This document shows positions 49,530 through 57,991 of a stretch of 64,000 nucleotides of DNA, piece by piece. Numbering within the stretch: the first letter of the stretch is position 1; each line of letters opens with the position of its first letter. A program made the position numbers and the translations under genes. The notes beneath the pieces are model-generated. The model had not been told where the DNA came from. It was given only the letters and a program-made list of their open reading frames with translations, and made no database searches. The stretch is taken from NCBI GenBank assembly GCA_934591845.1, contig CAKTPO010000005.1:1-64000 (forward strand), in the 5' to 3' direction. The stretch is from an uncultured Oscillospiraceae bacterium. GTDB lineage: Bacteria; Bacillota; Clostridia; Oscillospirales; Oscillospiraceae.

Positions 49530-51578
49530 CTAATTCATCGTCCCCTCCGCTCTTGAGAACAGGGCGTTGACCCGTTGCCGCAGGGCCGTGGCTTCCGGGG
49601 TGTCGGAGGTGCCGTAGCGTTCCACCCATTCTTTGGAGGCCTCCTGGGCCTGCTTCAAAGTGGTCATGTCCAGGCTCAGGTCTGCCACCCGGAAGGTGGG
49701 GAGACCGGACTGGCGGGAGCCGAAAAAGTCGCCGGGGCCACGAAGCCGCAGGTCCTCCTCGGCAATGCGGAAGCCGTCATTGGTTTTGCACAGGGCTCTC
49801 AGCCGATTGACGGTCTCAGGGTTGCGGTTATGGGTGGTGAGGATGCAGTAGCTTTTGGCACTCCCCCGGCCCACCCGGCCCCGGAGCTGGTGCAGCTGAC
49901 TCAGGCCGAACCGGTCCGCATCCTCAATGACCATCAAAGTGGCGTTGGGCACGTCCACCCCCACCTCAATGACCGTGGTGGCCACCAATACATCCGCTTC
50001 TCCCCGGGCAAAGGCCGCCATGGTTTGCTCCTTTTCTGCGCCCTTCATCTGGCCGTGGAGCAGGGTCACCCGCAAATCCGGGAATACGGTCTTTTGCAGG
50101 GTCTCCGCCCAGACAGAGGCCGCTTTGATGCCCAGGTCCTGGTTTTCCTCCACCGCCGGACACACCACAAAGCACTGGTTTCCCTGGGAAACGTGCTTGC
50201 GGATAAAAGCGTTGATCCGCGCCCGGTAGCTCTCCCCTACCAAAAAGGTATCCACACTTTGCCGCCCGGGGGGCAGTTCATCCAATACGGAAACTTCCAA
50301 ATCACCGTACATCAGCAGGGCCAAAGTTCTGGGGATGGGCGTGGCGGACATGACCAGCAGATGGGGGTCATGTCCCTTGGCGGACAGGCGGCTGCGCTGG
50401 TCCACGCCGAACCGGTGCTGTTCATCGGTGATGACCAGGCCCAACCTTGAAAAGGCGGTGCTTTCGGAAATCAGGGCATGGGTACCCACCGCAACGGCCG
50501 CCTCGCCGGAGGCCAGTTTTTCCCGGACCAGCCGTTTTTCCTTGGGGGTCTGGGAACCGGTCAGCAGCACCACGGAAATACCCAGAGGGGCAAAGAGCTT
50601 TTGAAAAGAGGCGTAGTGCTGCTCTGCCAGAATTTCCGTGGGGGCCATCAGGGCGGTCTGGAAGCCGTTTTTCGCCGTGCAATAGGCTGCGGCGGCAGCC
50701 ACCATGGTCTTACCGCTGCCCACATCTCCCTGAACCAACCGGTTCATGGGCGTCCCCTTGCCAAAGTCCCGGAGAATTTCTCCAATAGCCCGGTTCTGGG
50801 CACCGGTGAGCCGGAAAGGCAGGCTATTCTCAAAGGGTTCCAAGTCCAAATTTTCATAAGGGGCCGTCTTTTTGGCCTCTCTTGCCGCCCGCATCAGGGC
50901 GAGCCCTGCGGAGAAGACGAAAAACTCCTCAAAAATCAGCCGCCGCTTGGCGTTCTCCGCCATTTCCCAGGATTCCGGGTCATGGATGGCGGTATAGGCC
51001 TGAGCCGCCGGAAGAATATGAAATTCCTCCAAAATCTCCCGGGGCAGCACCTCCTGGGGCGGGTCACACAGGGCCAGGGCCTGACGGATGAGTTTGGTCA
51101 TGGCGGCGTTGTTGACTCCCGCAGTCAGCGGGTAGATGGGCATGATCCGCCGGGTGGTCACCGCCGGGGCATCCGCCGCCTCAAAAATAGGGTTCGTCAT
51201 GCCGTAGCCGCTGTAATCCCCTGAAACGGCACCGTAAAAAATATATTCCCTGCCGTATTGCAGATTCTCCGCGGCAAACTTGGAGTTAAAGAAGGTCAGC
51301 TGGATGCGCCCGGAGTGGTCTGCAACCGTCACCCGGGTCAGATCCAGTCCCTTGCGGATATGGGCCGTTCTGGGGGTGGACATGACCACGCCCCGGAAGC
51401 AGGCCGGTTCATCCACCTGCAACAGGCCAATGGGCACCATGCGGGTCCGATCCTCATAGCCCCGGGGAAAATGGCAGATGAGATCTCCCAGGGTGTAGAT
51501 GTTTAAGTTTTCCAGCTGCTTGGCCCGGGCAGGGCCAACGCCTTTCAGGCTCGTTACAGGGTCTTGCAGTCTTGCCAT
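49530..51578 (-). CDS. recG: ATP-dependent DNA helicase RecG
   Basis: The 682-residue helicase remodels stalled replication forks and Holliday junctions. An N-terminal wedge (OB) domain (LGDLICHFPRGYEDRT, YGREYIFYGAVSGDYSGYGMTNPIFE) precedes the two helicase domains. Walker A is GDVGSGKTMVAAAAA, the DEAH-type box is DEQHRFGV, then SATPIPRTLALLMYGDLEVSVLDELPPGR and the late HQLRGRVGRGSAKSYC and ALCKTNDGFRIAEEDLRLRGPGDF segments complete it. Full length, no defects seen. Confidence 0.96.
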   Translation of the reverse strand: MARLQDPVTSLKGVGPARAKQLENLNIYTLGDLICHFPRGYEDRTRMVPIGLLQVDEPACFRGVVMSTPRTAHIRKGLDLTRVTVADHSGRIQLTFFNSKFAAENLQYGREYIFYGAVSGDYSGYGMTNPIFEAADAPAVTTRRIMPIYPLTAGVNNAAMTKLIRQALALCDPPQEVLPREILEEFHILPAAQAYTAIHDPESWEMAENAKRRLIFEEFFVFSAGLALMRAAREAKKTAPYENLDLEPFENSLPFRLTGAQNRAIGEILRDFGKGTPMNRLVQGDVGSGKTMVAAAAAYCTAKNGFQTALMAPTEILAEQHYASFQKLFAPLGISVVLLTGSQTPKEKRLVREKLASGEAAVAVGTHALISESTAFSRLGLVITDEQHRFGVDQRSRLSAKGHDPHLLVMSATPIPRTLALLMYGDLEVSVLDELPPGRQSVDTFLVGESYRARINAFIRKHVSQGNQCFVVCPAVEENQDLGIKAASVWAETLQKTVFPDLRVTLLHGQMKGAEKEQTMAAFARGEADVLVATTVIEVGVDVPNATLMVIEDADRFGLSQLHQLRGRVGRGSAKSYCILTTHNRNPETVNRLRALCKTNDGFRIAEEDLRLRGPGDFFGSRQSGLPTFRVADLSLDMTTLKQAQEASKEWVERYGTSDTPEATALRQRVNALFSRAEGTMN

Positions 51579-51605
51579 AGGTCACCTCCGCAAAAAATGA
51601 AAAAA

Positions 51606-51632
51606 CTCCCTCCAAGCAACGCTCGGAAGGAG
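51606..51632 (-). terminator. Terminator of rpsT
   Basis: CTCCCTCC and GGAAGGAG pair (with G-U pairs) around an 11-nt loop; on the minus strand TTTTTTCATTTTT follows. It lies 15 bp past the rpsT stop. Confidence 0.75.
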
Positions 51633-51647
51633 ATATTTTCAGAGAAC

Positions 51648-51911
51648 TCAGGCCAGCTTGTTCAGCTTCAGGGTCATGCTGCTCTTCTTCCGGGCAGCGT
51701 TGTTCTTGTGCAGAAGACCCTTACCAACCGCCTTGTCCACGGACTGAACAGCAACAGTGTAGGCTTCCTGAGCAGCGGTCTTGTCACCACCGACCACAGC
51801 GGCCTCAAACTTCTTCAGGTTGGTCTTCAGAGCGGACTTGTCGGCCTTATTCTTCTCATAAGCGACTTTGGAAGAAATGACATCCTTCTTAGAGGACTTG
51901 ATGTTGGGCAT
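51648..51911 (-). CDS. rpsT: 30S ribosomal protein S20
   Basis: An 87-residue, strongly basic helical protein with the S20 pattern: MPNIKSSKKDVISSK, KSALKTNLKKFEAAV, and the C-terminal GLLHKNNAARKKSSMTLKLN. Start preceded by GAGGAGG. It has its own promoter and terminator. Confidence 0.95.
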   Translation of the reverse strand: MPNIKSSKKDVISSKVAYEKNKADKSALKTNLKKFEAAVVGGDKTAAQEAYTVAVQSVDKAVGKGLLHKNNAARKKSSMTLKLNKLA

Positions 51912-51951
51912 TGATTACACCTCCTCACAGCAGTATTTCATACAGTCCCGT

Positions 51952-51980
51952 ATTATAACGGAAAACCCGTCTAAAATCAA
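51952..51980 (-). promoter_or_regulatory. Promoter of rpsT
   Basis: Minus strand: TTGATT (51975-51980), a 17-nt spacer and TATAAT (51952-51957). Confidence 0.75.
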
Positions 51981-52154
51981 CCCTTTTTTGAAAAAATTTC
52001 TTTCCGGGCCAAAAAGCCGCCCCGCCCAGGGGCAGGTAACGCTGTCAAGGCCAAAATTTTTCACAAAAACAGAGGCCACGTCAAAATGCTCAGAACCGCT
52101 AAAAGTTACGAAAGTGTATCATTTTGGAAAAGTTTTATGTAACTTCCCTGTCTT

Positions 52155-52234
52155 TTCTCCACAGGGCTGTTGGATTGTGGATAAGTCCTGTGGAAAAGTC
52201 TGTGGAGAATGTGGAAAACTTTGATTTCTCCACA
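52155..52234. promoter_or_regulatory. Cluster of six DnaA-box-like 9-mers
   Basis: One exact DnaA box, TGTGGATAA (52176-52184), is surrounded by TTCTCCACA (52155-52163), TGTGGAAAA (52189-52197 and 52210-52218), TGTGGAGAA (52201-52209) and TTCTCCACA (52226-52234). Each of the others differs from the box at one or two positions. This density in 80 bp is typical of origin or DnaA-titration regions. No dnaA gene is nearby. The rest of the 51981-52460 gap shows only GC-rich and A/T-tract DNA. Confidence 0.6.
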
Positions 52235-52463
52235 GCTTTTTCTGTCTGGCCCTGCCGGGGCAGCCTGTGAAAAAACTTCGTCATAAAAGGGCAAACATCC
52301 ACCCTACAGCGACACCCCCCGCCGCTGTTCTTTCCCGGCTCCCCGGGGCGCAACCCACGAATCCCAGCGAAAAGATTTGATTTTCCCCCCTGCCGACTTT
52401 GTGCATCCTGGGGCTTTTTGAAGAAGGGGAAAAATTTTTGTGAATTCCTCCAAATTTTTCTCC

Positions 52464-52493
52464 GTATGACCGGGGCCGCCTCCGGGGATACTA
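52464..52493 (+). promoter_or_regulatory. SigG/SigF-type promoter of sigG
   Basis: GTATG (52464-52468), an 18-nt spacer and GATACTA (52487-52493). These fit the forespore sigma consensus (GHATR, CATWMTA) with one mismatch, so the gene is probably self-activated as in Bacillus. Confidence 0.7.
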
Positions 52494-52554
52494 AGGTTGC
52501 GCCCAGCCCTTTGGAGGGACTGGGTATACCCATCTTATGGACAGGAGGACTTCC

Positions 52555-53340
52555 ATGCAGGGGAAAGTAGAGATCTGCGGCATCAGCACCTCCCAGCTGC
52601 AAGTGCTGAGCACCCAGGAGACCACCACCTTGCTGCAGCGCTGCCAGCAAGGGGACGAGGAAGCAAGGCAAAAGCTCATTGAGGGCAACCTGCGACTGGT
52701 GCTTTCGGTGATCCAGCGATTCGACAAGCGGGGGGAAAGCCCCGACGATTTGTTCCAGGTTGGCTGCATCGGCCTGATGAAAGCCATTTCCAATTTCGAT
52801 ACTTCTAAAATGGTAAAATTTTCCACTTACGGGGTTCCTATGATTGCCGGAGAGGTCCGCCGGTATTTGCGGGACAACAGCGTGCTCCGGGTTTCCCGGT
52901 CCATTCGGGATGTGGCCTACCGGGTGCTGCAATGCAAGGAGGCCATGACCGCAAAGCTGGGCCGGGAGCCCGGTCTGGAGGAAATCGCCCAAGCGCTGGA
53001 ACTGAGCCGCCAGGAGGTCAGTCAGGCCCTGGATGCGGTCTGCGCCCCGGTGAGCCTGTATGACAGCGTGTATGCCGACGGCGGCGACCCCCTGACCATT
53101 ATGGACCAGGTGCAGGACACCAAAAATACGGAGCCCAACTGGATGGAGCACATCACCCTTGCCAACGCCTTCCGGCGGCTTTCCAGCCGGGAAAAGGAGA
53201 TCCTCAGCCTGCGATTTTACCACAGCAAAACCCAGATGGAGGTGGCGGGGAAGCTGGGCATCTCCCAGGCCCAGGTATCACGCCTTGAAAAAGGGGCCAT
53301 TGCCGCCATGCGCAAGTCCATCAGCATCCATGTATCATAG
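52555..53340 (+). CDS. sigG: RNA polymerase sporulation sigma factor SigG
   Basis: The 261-residue forespore sigma factor starts GKVEICGISTSQLQVLS, the SigG-specific N terminus. Region 2 is LIEGNLRLVLSVIQRFDKRGESPDDLFQVGCIGLMKAI, region 3 is REPGLEEIAQALELSRQEV, and the region 4 helix-turn-helix is EKEILSLRFYHSKTQMEVAGKLGISQAQVSRLEKGA. It directs late forespore genes, which supports a spore-forming host. The start at 52555 follows AGGAGG; six earlier codons are not needed. The next gene is a sporulation-linked YlmC protein. Confidence 0.95.
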   Translation: MQGKVEICGISTSQLQVLSTQETTTLLQRCQQGDEEARQKLIEGNLRLVLSVIQRFDKRGESPDDLFQVGCIGLMKAISNFDTSKMVKFSTYGVPMIAGEVRRYLRDNSVLRVSRSIRDVAYRVLQCKEAMTAKLGREPGLEEIAQALELSRQEVSQALDAVCAPVSLYDSVYADGGDPLTIMDQVQDTKNTEPNWMEHITLANAFRRLSSREKEILSLRFYHSKTQMEVAGKLGISQAQVSRLEKGAIAAMRKSISIHVS

Positions 53341-53391
53341 CTTCTCCCCCGAGGGCATATGCTTGGAGGAACCCCCGGAGGAGGAATGGTC

Positions 53392-53673
53392 ATGGGCATT
53401 AAATTTACACAGCTTCAGTGCAAGGAAGTGATCTGTGTTTCCGACGGCGCAAGGCTTGGCTATATTGCAGACATTGTGGCAGAGGTGCCCCAGGGCATCA
53501 TTGCCGCCATTGTGGTGCCGGGAAAGCCCAGGCTCTGGGGCATTGCAGGGCAAAAGGAGGACTATGTGATCCCCTGGGCCTGTGTCAAAAAAGTGGGGCC
53601 GGACATTGTGCTGGTGGACATCCGGCCCCAGGACTGCCGGGTGCCCCGGCCAAAACCCAAGTTTCCCCTGTAG
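53392..53673 (+). CDS. YlmC/YmxH-family sporulation protein (PRC-barrel)
   Basis: A 93-residue PRC-barrel-like protein: MGIKFTQLQCKEVICVSDGARLGYIADIV at the start, then YVIPWACVKKVGPDIVLVDI. This family is widespread in endospore formers; its biochemical role is unclear. ATG at 53392 is 7 nt after GGAGGAGG. It lies 51 bp downstream of sigG and is probably read with it. Confidence 0.87.
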   Translation: MGIKFTQLQCKEVICVSDGARLGYIADIVAEVPQGIIAAIVVPGKPRLWGIAGQKEDYVIPWACVKKVGPDIVLVDIRPQDCRVPRPKPKFPL

Positions 53674-53760
53674 GCACGCTACTAATATATACTTGTGCGG
53701 TTTATACAAAATAAAATCGGACGGTTCTACAATATTTCTTTCTTTTTTCGAAAAAATAGC

Positions 53761-53789
53761 TTGCAAATTTTTGATTCTTTGGCTATAAT
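53761..53789 (+). promoter_or_regulatory. Promoter of rpsB-tsf
   Basis: TTGCAA (53761-53766), a 17-nt spacer and TATAAT (53784-53789). Confidence 0.75.
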
Positions 53790-53827
53790 ATCTCGGCATG
53801 GGTTTATGCCCATAGCTTCAAAAAACC

Positions 53828-53905
53828 ACACACCCGGGGATCGGAATGCCCAGGTGCCCCTTTGGGGCGGGGATTCCGGGATGATCGGGGTGGAGGAAAA
53901 ACAAA
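53828..53905 (+). ncRNA. Structured leader of rpsB
   Basis: The leader between promoter and rpsB contains paired blocks: GGAAT (53842 region) with ATTCC, GCCCC-TTT-GGGGC at its apex, and an outer CCCGGGGATC / GATCGGGG pairing. This is the position where ribosomal protein S2 leaders act in autoregulation. I do not recognise a specific published family. Confidence 0.45.
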
Positions 53906-53920
53906 AGGAGAACTGTAAAA

Positions 53921-54652
53921 ATGGCTGTCGTATCTATGAAGCAACTGCTGGAGGCAGGCGTTCACTTCGGTCACCAGACCCGTCGTTGGAACCCCAAAAT
54001 GGCCCCCTACATCTACACCGAGCGCAATGGTATCTATATCATTGACCTGCAGAAGACCGTAAAGAAGCTGGAAGAAGCTTACAACTTCGTTCGTGATACT
54101 TCCGCTAACGGTGGCAACATCCTGTTTGTGGGCACCAAGAAGCAGGCCCAGGATGCCATCAAGGAAGAAGCTGCCCGTTGCGGCGGTTACTACGTCAACG
54201 CCCGTTGGCTGGGCGGTATGCTGACCAACTTCCGCACCATGCGCACCCGTATCGACCGTCTGGCTCAGCTGAGAAAGATGGAAGAAGACGGCACCTTCGC
54301 CATGCTGCCCAAGAAGGAAGTCATCAAGCACCAGGCTGAAATCGAAAAGCTGGAGAAGTACCTGGGCGGCGTGAAGGAAATGAAGAAGCTGCCCGCCGCT
54401 CTGTTCATTGTTGACCCCCGGAAGGAGCGCAATGCCATCGCTGAGGCCCGCAAGCTGAACATCCCCATTGTTGCCATTGTGGACACCAACTGCGATCCCG
54501 ATGAGATCGACTACGTGATCCCCGGCAACGATGATGCCATCCGTGCCATCCGTCTGATTGCCGCTGCCATGGCCAACGCTGCCATCGAGGGCCGTCAGGG
54601 TGAGGATACCGCTGTGGCAGAGGCTGCTCCCGCTGCCGAAGCCGCTGAATAA
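53921..54652 (+). CDS. rpsB: 30S ribosomal protein S2
   Basis: The 243-residue protein matches S2: [53 protein letters not shown] and [23 protein letters not shown]. The last 20 residues are an Ala/Glu tail. It is the first gene of the conserved rpsB-tsf operon. The start follows AAAAGGAG. Confidence 0.97.
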   Translation: MAVVSMKQLLEAGVHFGHQTRRWNPKMAPYIYTERNGIYIIDLQKTVKKLEEAYNFVRDTSANGGNILFVGTKKQAQDAIKEEAARCGGYYVNARWLGGMLTNFRTMRTRIDRLAQLRKMEEDGTFAMLPKKEVIKHQAEIEKLEKYLGGVKEMKKLPAALFIVDPRKERNAIAEARKLNIPIVAIVDTNCDPDEIDYVIPGNDDAIRAIRLIAAAMANAAIEGRQGEDTAVAEAAPAAEAAE

Positions 54653-54681
54653 TCCCGAATACACTTTAGGAGGATATCAAA

Positions 54682-55611
54682 ATGGCTTTTACTGCTCAGG
54701 ACGTTAAGAAGCTGCGTGAAATGACCAACGTGGGCATGATGGACTGCAAGAAGGCACTCCAGGCCTGCGATGGCGATATGGATAAGGCTGTTGACTGGCT
54801 CCGTGAAAAGGGTCTGGCCAAGGCTGCCAAGAAGGCTGACCGTGTTGCCGCTGAGGGCGTTGCTTACGCCACCGTGGTAGACGGTGTGGGCGTTGTGATC
54901 GAGGTCAACTCCGAGACCGACTTTGCTGCCAAGACCGATGCTTTCCTGGATCTGGTAAAGAACCTGGCTGAGGTCGTTGCCAAGCAGAACCCCGCCGATG
55001 TGGAAGCCCTGAAGGCTTGCACCTACCCCAACTCCAACCTGACCGTCACCGAGATCATGCAGGAGAAGGTCATGTCCATCGGTGAGAACATGCAGATCCG
55101 CCGCTTTGCCCGCTTCCCCGAGAACACCTCTGTTGCCTACGTTCACGCTGGCGGCACCCACGGCGTTCTGGTGAACCTGGCCGTAGAAGGCGGCATCGAT
55201 GCTACCGAGATCGGCAAGAACGTTGCCATGCAGATCGCTGCCATGAACCCCAAGTACTGGGACAAGTCCCTGGTTCCCCAGGCTGACGTGGACCACGAGC
55301 TGCAGGTTCAGGTTGCTCTGATGGACAACGATCCCAAGATGGCCTCCAAGCCCGCTCAGGTGAAGGAGAAGATCGCTGCCGGTAAGATGAACGCTTTCTT
55401 CAAGGACAACTGCCTGCTGCAGCAGGAATTCGTCCGCTCTGACCTGTTCCAGGGCAGCGTGGAAGGCTACATCGCCGATGCTGCCAAGAAGCTGGGCGGC
55501 AAGGTGACCTTCGTTGATGCTATCCACTACGTAAAGGGTGAGGGCATCGAGAAGAAGGTTGACGACTTCGCCGCTGAGGTCGCCGCGCAGATTTCCGCTG
55601 CCGGCAAGTAA
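54682..55611 (+). CDS. tsf: Elongation factor Ts
   Basis: This 309-residue guanine nucleotide exchange factor recycles EF-Tu. The N-terminal UBA-like domain (VKKLREMTNVGMMDCKKALQ, DMDKAVDWLREKGLAKAAKKADR) and core VVIEVNSETDFAAKTDAF match EF-Ts. The C-terminal core subdomain is complete. It lies 29 bp after rpsB. Confidence 0.97.
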   Translation: MAFTAQDVKKLREMTNVGMMDCKKALQACDGDMDKAVDWLREKGLAKAAKKADRVAAEGVAYATVVDGVGVVIEVNSETDFAAKTDAFLDLVKNLAEVVAKQNPADVEALKACTYPNSNLTVTEIMQEKVMSIGENMQIRRFARFPENTSVAYVHAGGTHGVLVNLAVEGGIDATEIGKNVAMQIAAMNPKYWDKSLVPQADVDHELQVQVALMDNDPKMASKPAQVKEKIAAGKMNAFFKDNCLLQQEFVRSDLFQGSVEGYIADAAKKLGGKVTFVDAIHYVKGEGIEKKVDDFAAEVAAQISAAGK

Positions 55612-55625
55612 TTTTTCCAAACGCC

Positions 55626-55660
55626 AATCCCTGCCCAATGCTTTTTGGGCAGGGATTTTG
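55626..55660 (+). terminator. Terminator of rpsB-tsf
   Basis: AATCCCTGCCCAA (55626-55638) pairs with TTGGGCAGGGATT (55645-55657), followed by TTG TT. Confidence 0.85.
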
Positions 55661-55683
55661 TTATAACGAAAGGACAGAGTATA

Positions 55684-56772
55684 ATGGACCAGACGAAACT
55701 ACAGAATCTTCTTGTCGCCATGAACCAGGCCGGTGTCCCCCAGATGGTGATCTCCGACCCGGCCATGATCCTTTATCTCACCGGGGTTTCCATGGAGCCC
55801 GGGGAGCGGATGCTGGTATTGGTGCTGCGCACGGACGGGAAACACCGGTTCTTTATCAACGAGCTGTTCCCCCAGACCCGGGAGCTGGGTGCGCCCATTA
55901 CCTATTACAATGACACCCAGGACGGCGTGGCTCTCATGGCCCAGGCCCTGCTTCCCGGGCAGACCGTAGCCATCGATAAGATTTGGCCCGCCCGGTTCCT
56001 GCTGCGGCTTCAGGAGCTTCACAGCGGCAAGTGCATCAACGCCTCCCCCATTGCAGACGGGGTTCGGGCCATCAAGACCCCGGAGGAGCAGGAGAAAATG
56101 CGCAGGGCCTCCCGGCTCAACGATGGGGTCATGGCCAAAATCGTGGCCGCCGCCAGTGAAAGCCACACGGAAACGGAGCTTTCCGAGCTGCTGCTGCAAT
56201 ACTATCTGGAAGCGGGCTGTGAAGGCTACTCCTTCTCCCCCATTACCGCCTTCGGCGGCAACGCCGCAGACCCCCACCATGTTACGGATGGCACAACGGG
56301 CAAGCGTGGGGACTGCCTGGTGCTGGACATCGGCGGCAAAAAGGACAACTACTGCTCCGACATGACCCGCACCGTCTTTTTAGGAGAAGTCAGCCCCCGG
56401 CAGCGGGAGATTTACGAAATTGTCAAGGAAGCCAACCGCCTGGGCATTGCCGCCGCCAAACCCGGCAACCGCATGTGCGATGTGGACAAGGCCGCCCGGG
56501 ACTACATCACCCAACAGGGCTACGGCCCCTACTTCACCCACCGCACCGGCCACTCCATCGGCCTGGAAGTCCACGAAACGGGAGACGTTTCCGCAGTCAA
56601 CGAAGCCATCATTCAGCCAGGCCAGTGCTTCTCTGTAGAGCCGGGCATTTACCTCCCTCAGGAGGGCATCGGCGTGCGCATTGAGGATCTGGTACTCATC
56701 ACCGAAACCGGCTGTGAAGTGCTGAACCACTACCCCAAGGAGCTGACGGTGATCCCCTACTTGGATAATTGA
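55684..56772 (+). CDS. M24-family Xaa-Pro aminopeptidase
   Basis: The 362-residue dinuclear metallopeptidase would release N-terminal residues preceding proline. A creatinase-like N-terminal domain (1-130) precedes the pita-bread catalytic domain. The metal ligands are visible in LVLDIGGKKDNYCSDMTRTVF (two Asp), HRTGHSIGLEVHE (His), SVEPGIYLP (Glu) and VRIEDLVLIT (Glu). The start at 55684 follows GAAAGGAC; an earlier frame reading through the tsf terminator is rejected. Confidence 0.92.
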   Translation: MDQTKLQNLLVAMNQAGVPQMVISDPAMILYLTGVSMEPGERMLVLVLRTDGKHRFFINELFPQTRELGAPITYYNDTQDGVALMAQALLPGQTVAIDKIWPARFLLRLQELHSGKCINASPIADGVRAIKTPEEQEKMRRASRLNDGVMAKIVAAASESHTETELSELLLQYYLEAGCEGYSFSPITAFGGNAADPHHVTDGTTGKRGDCLVLDIGGKKDNYCSDMTRTVFLGEVSPRQREIYEIVKEANRLGIAAAKPGNRMCDVDKAARDYITQQGYGPYFTHRTGHSIGLEVHETGDVSAVNEAIIQPGQCFSVEPGIYLPQEGIGVRIEDLVLITETGCEVLNHYPKELTVIPYLDN

Positions 56773-57180
56773 CAATGGACAATTGACAATTGACAATTTT
56801 TTATAGTTGACAGTGGACAGTTGACAGTTATTGTGGCAACCGGCGTTGTTCATTTTAATTCATTCGTTCAAGTATGCAGGGAACGGCCTGTGTTCCGTTC
56901 CGCTGCGTGGCAATTATAACCCGTGTAAATGAAACAAAACCGCCCCCCGATTATGTCATTCCGAGCGAACGCAGTGAGTCGAGGAATCTTCCCGAGTGGC
57001 ATATTTTACCTTGTGTTGGTACATTTCTGACACGTGGTGGATTCCTCCACTCCGCTTACGCTGCGGTCGGAATGACATAGTGGGGGACGTTTCTGTTTTT
57101 TTTCGGTAACGGTTCCGTCCTTTCGGGTGCGGAACGGCACATAGGCCGTTCCCTACGGTTTCATCCAGCTGCTCTTTTCC
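56773..57180. repeat. Mosaic of intergenic repeats
   Basis: It contains CAATTGACAATTG-type runs (56769-56830), a reverse GGAACGG-family copy (56876-56901), a complete 124-bp TGTCATTCCGA element (56954-57077) and a forward GGAACGGCACATAGGCCGTTCC copy (57131-57158). No coding sequence is supported. Confidence 0.78.
56954..57077. repeat. TGTCATTCCGA-family element, copy 2
   Basis: The left arm TGTCATTCCGAGCGAACG and the right arm ending CGGTCGGAATGACA are inverted. The inner arms GAGGAATC / GATTCCTC also pair. Length 124 bp. Confidence 0.78.
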
Positions 57181-57183
57181 TAG

Positions 57184-57344
57184 GGAAACTCTGAATAAAT
57201 CGTCTGCGGCTGAGCGGCGAATCTTTTGTTCCCAGGCTGCAGTTTGAAAAATGGGAAATACATACAGTATTCCCTCATTTTCCAAACCGTGCCTGGAACC
57301 AAAATCTTTCGCCGTCAGCTCTTGCCGATTTAATCAGAGCTTCC
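57184..57344. repeat. MITE-like element, long (161 bp) form, copy 3
   Basis: The inverted ends GGAAACTCTGAATAAATCG and CGATTTAATCAGAGCTTCC bound a palindromic body identical in plan and length to the copy at 42748-42908, in the opposite orientation. Flanks extend the symmetry to CTAGG...CCTAG (57180-57348). Confidence 0.82.
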
Positions 57345-57372
57345 CTAGATTTTTGAAAATTTTCCAAAAAGA

Positions 57373-57400
57373 TGCAACACTTTCTCCTTTTTTGCGTTAT
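57373..57400 (+). promoter_or_regulatory. ECF-type promoter of the sigma factor operon
   Basis: TGCAAC (57373-57378), a 16-nt spacer and CGTTAT (57395-57400). A TGCAAC/AAC-type -35 with a CGT-type -10 is characteristic of ECF sigma factors, so self-activation is likely. Confidence 0.6.
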
Positions 57401-57433
57401 GATAGTTGAAGAGAAAGAAAGGAGGTGCCTGAG

Positions 57434-57991
57434 ATGGAGGATGAGCAGATTTTGAATCTGTATTTTTCCCGCTCAGAGCAGGCCATTGGGGAGACCGCCG
57501 GAAAATATGGGCCCTATTGTCATTCCATTGCTTTCCATGTGCTGGAAAATATGGAGGATGCGGAGGAATGTGTCAGCGATACCTGGCTTGCGACCTGGAA
57601 TGCCATTCCGCCCAAAAGGCCTTCGCCTCTTTCCGCGTTTTTGGGCCGGATCACCCGGAATCTATCCATTGACCGATGGCGCAGAAGCCGGGCCGTGAAG
57701 CGGGGCGGCTGTCAGATGGAGCTGGCACTGGAGGAGCTGAAGGACTGCGTCTCCGGGGCCGGGTCGCTGGAAAGTGACCTGATCCGCCGGGAGACCCTGG
57801 GGGCGGTGAATCGCTTTTTGGGAGAACTCACCGCAGTGGAGCGAAATGTGTTCTTGTGCCGGTACTGGTACCTGGAATCCTCCCGGGAGATCGGGGAACA
57901 TACCGGCTTTTCCCTGGCCAAGGTGCGCTCCATGCTGCACCGCATTCGTGGAAGACTGGATACATACCTGGAAAAGGAGGGGCTGGGATGA
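57434..57991 (+). CDS. ECF-family RNA polymerase sigma factor
   Basis: The 185-residue sigma-70 family protein has region 2 (YGPYCHSIAFHVLENMEDAEECVSDTWLATWNAIPP, FLGRITRNLSIDRWRRSR) and region 4 (LTAVERNVFLCRYWYLESSREIGEHTGFSLAKVRSMLHRIRGRL), without region 3, as in ECF factors. ATG at 57434 is 8 nt after GGAGG. It overlaps the next gene by ATGA; that gene encodes a membrane protein likely to be its anti-sigma factor. A MITE-like element lies 30 bp upstream of the promoter. Confidence 0.92.
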   Translation: MEDEQILNLYFSRSEQAIGETAGKYGPYCHSIAFHVLENMEDAEECVSDTWLATWNAIPPKRPSPLSAFLGRITRNLSIDRWRRSRAVKRGGCQMELALEELKDCVSGAGSLESDLIRRETLGAVNRFLGELTAVERNVFLCRYWYLESSREIGEHTGFSLAKVRSMLHRIRGRLDTYLEKEGLG

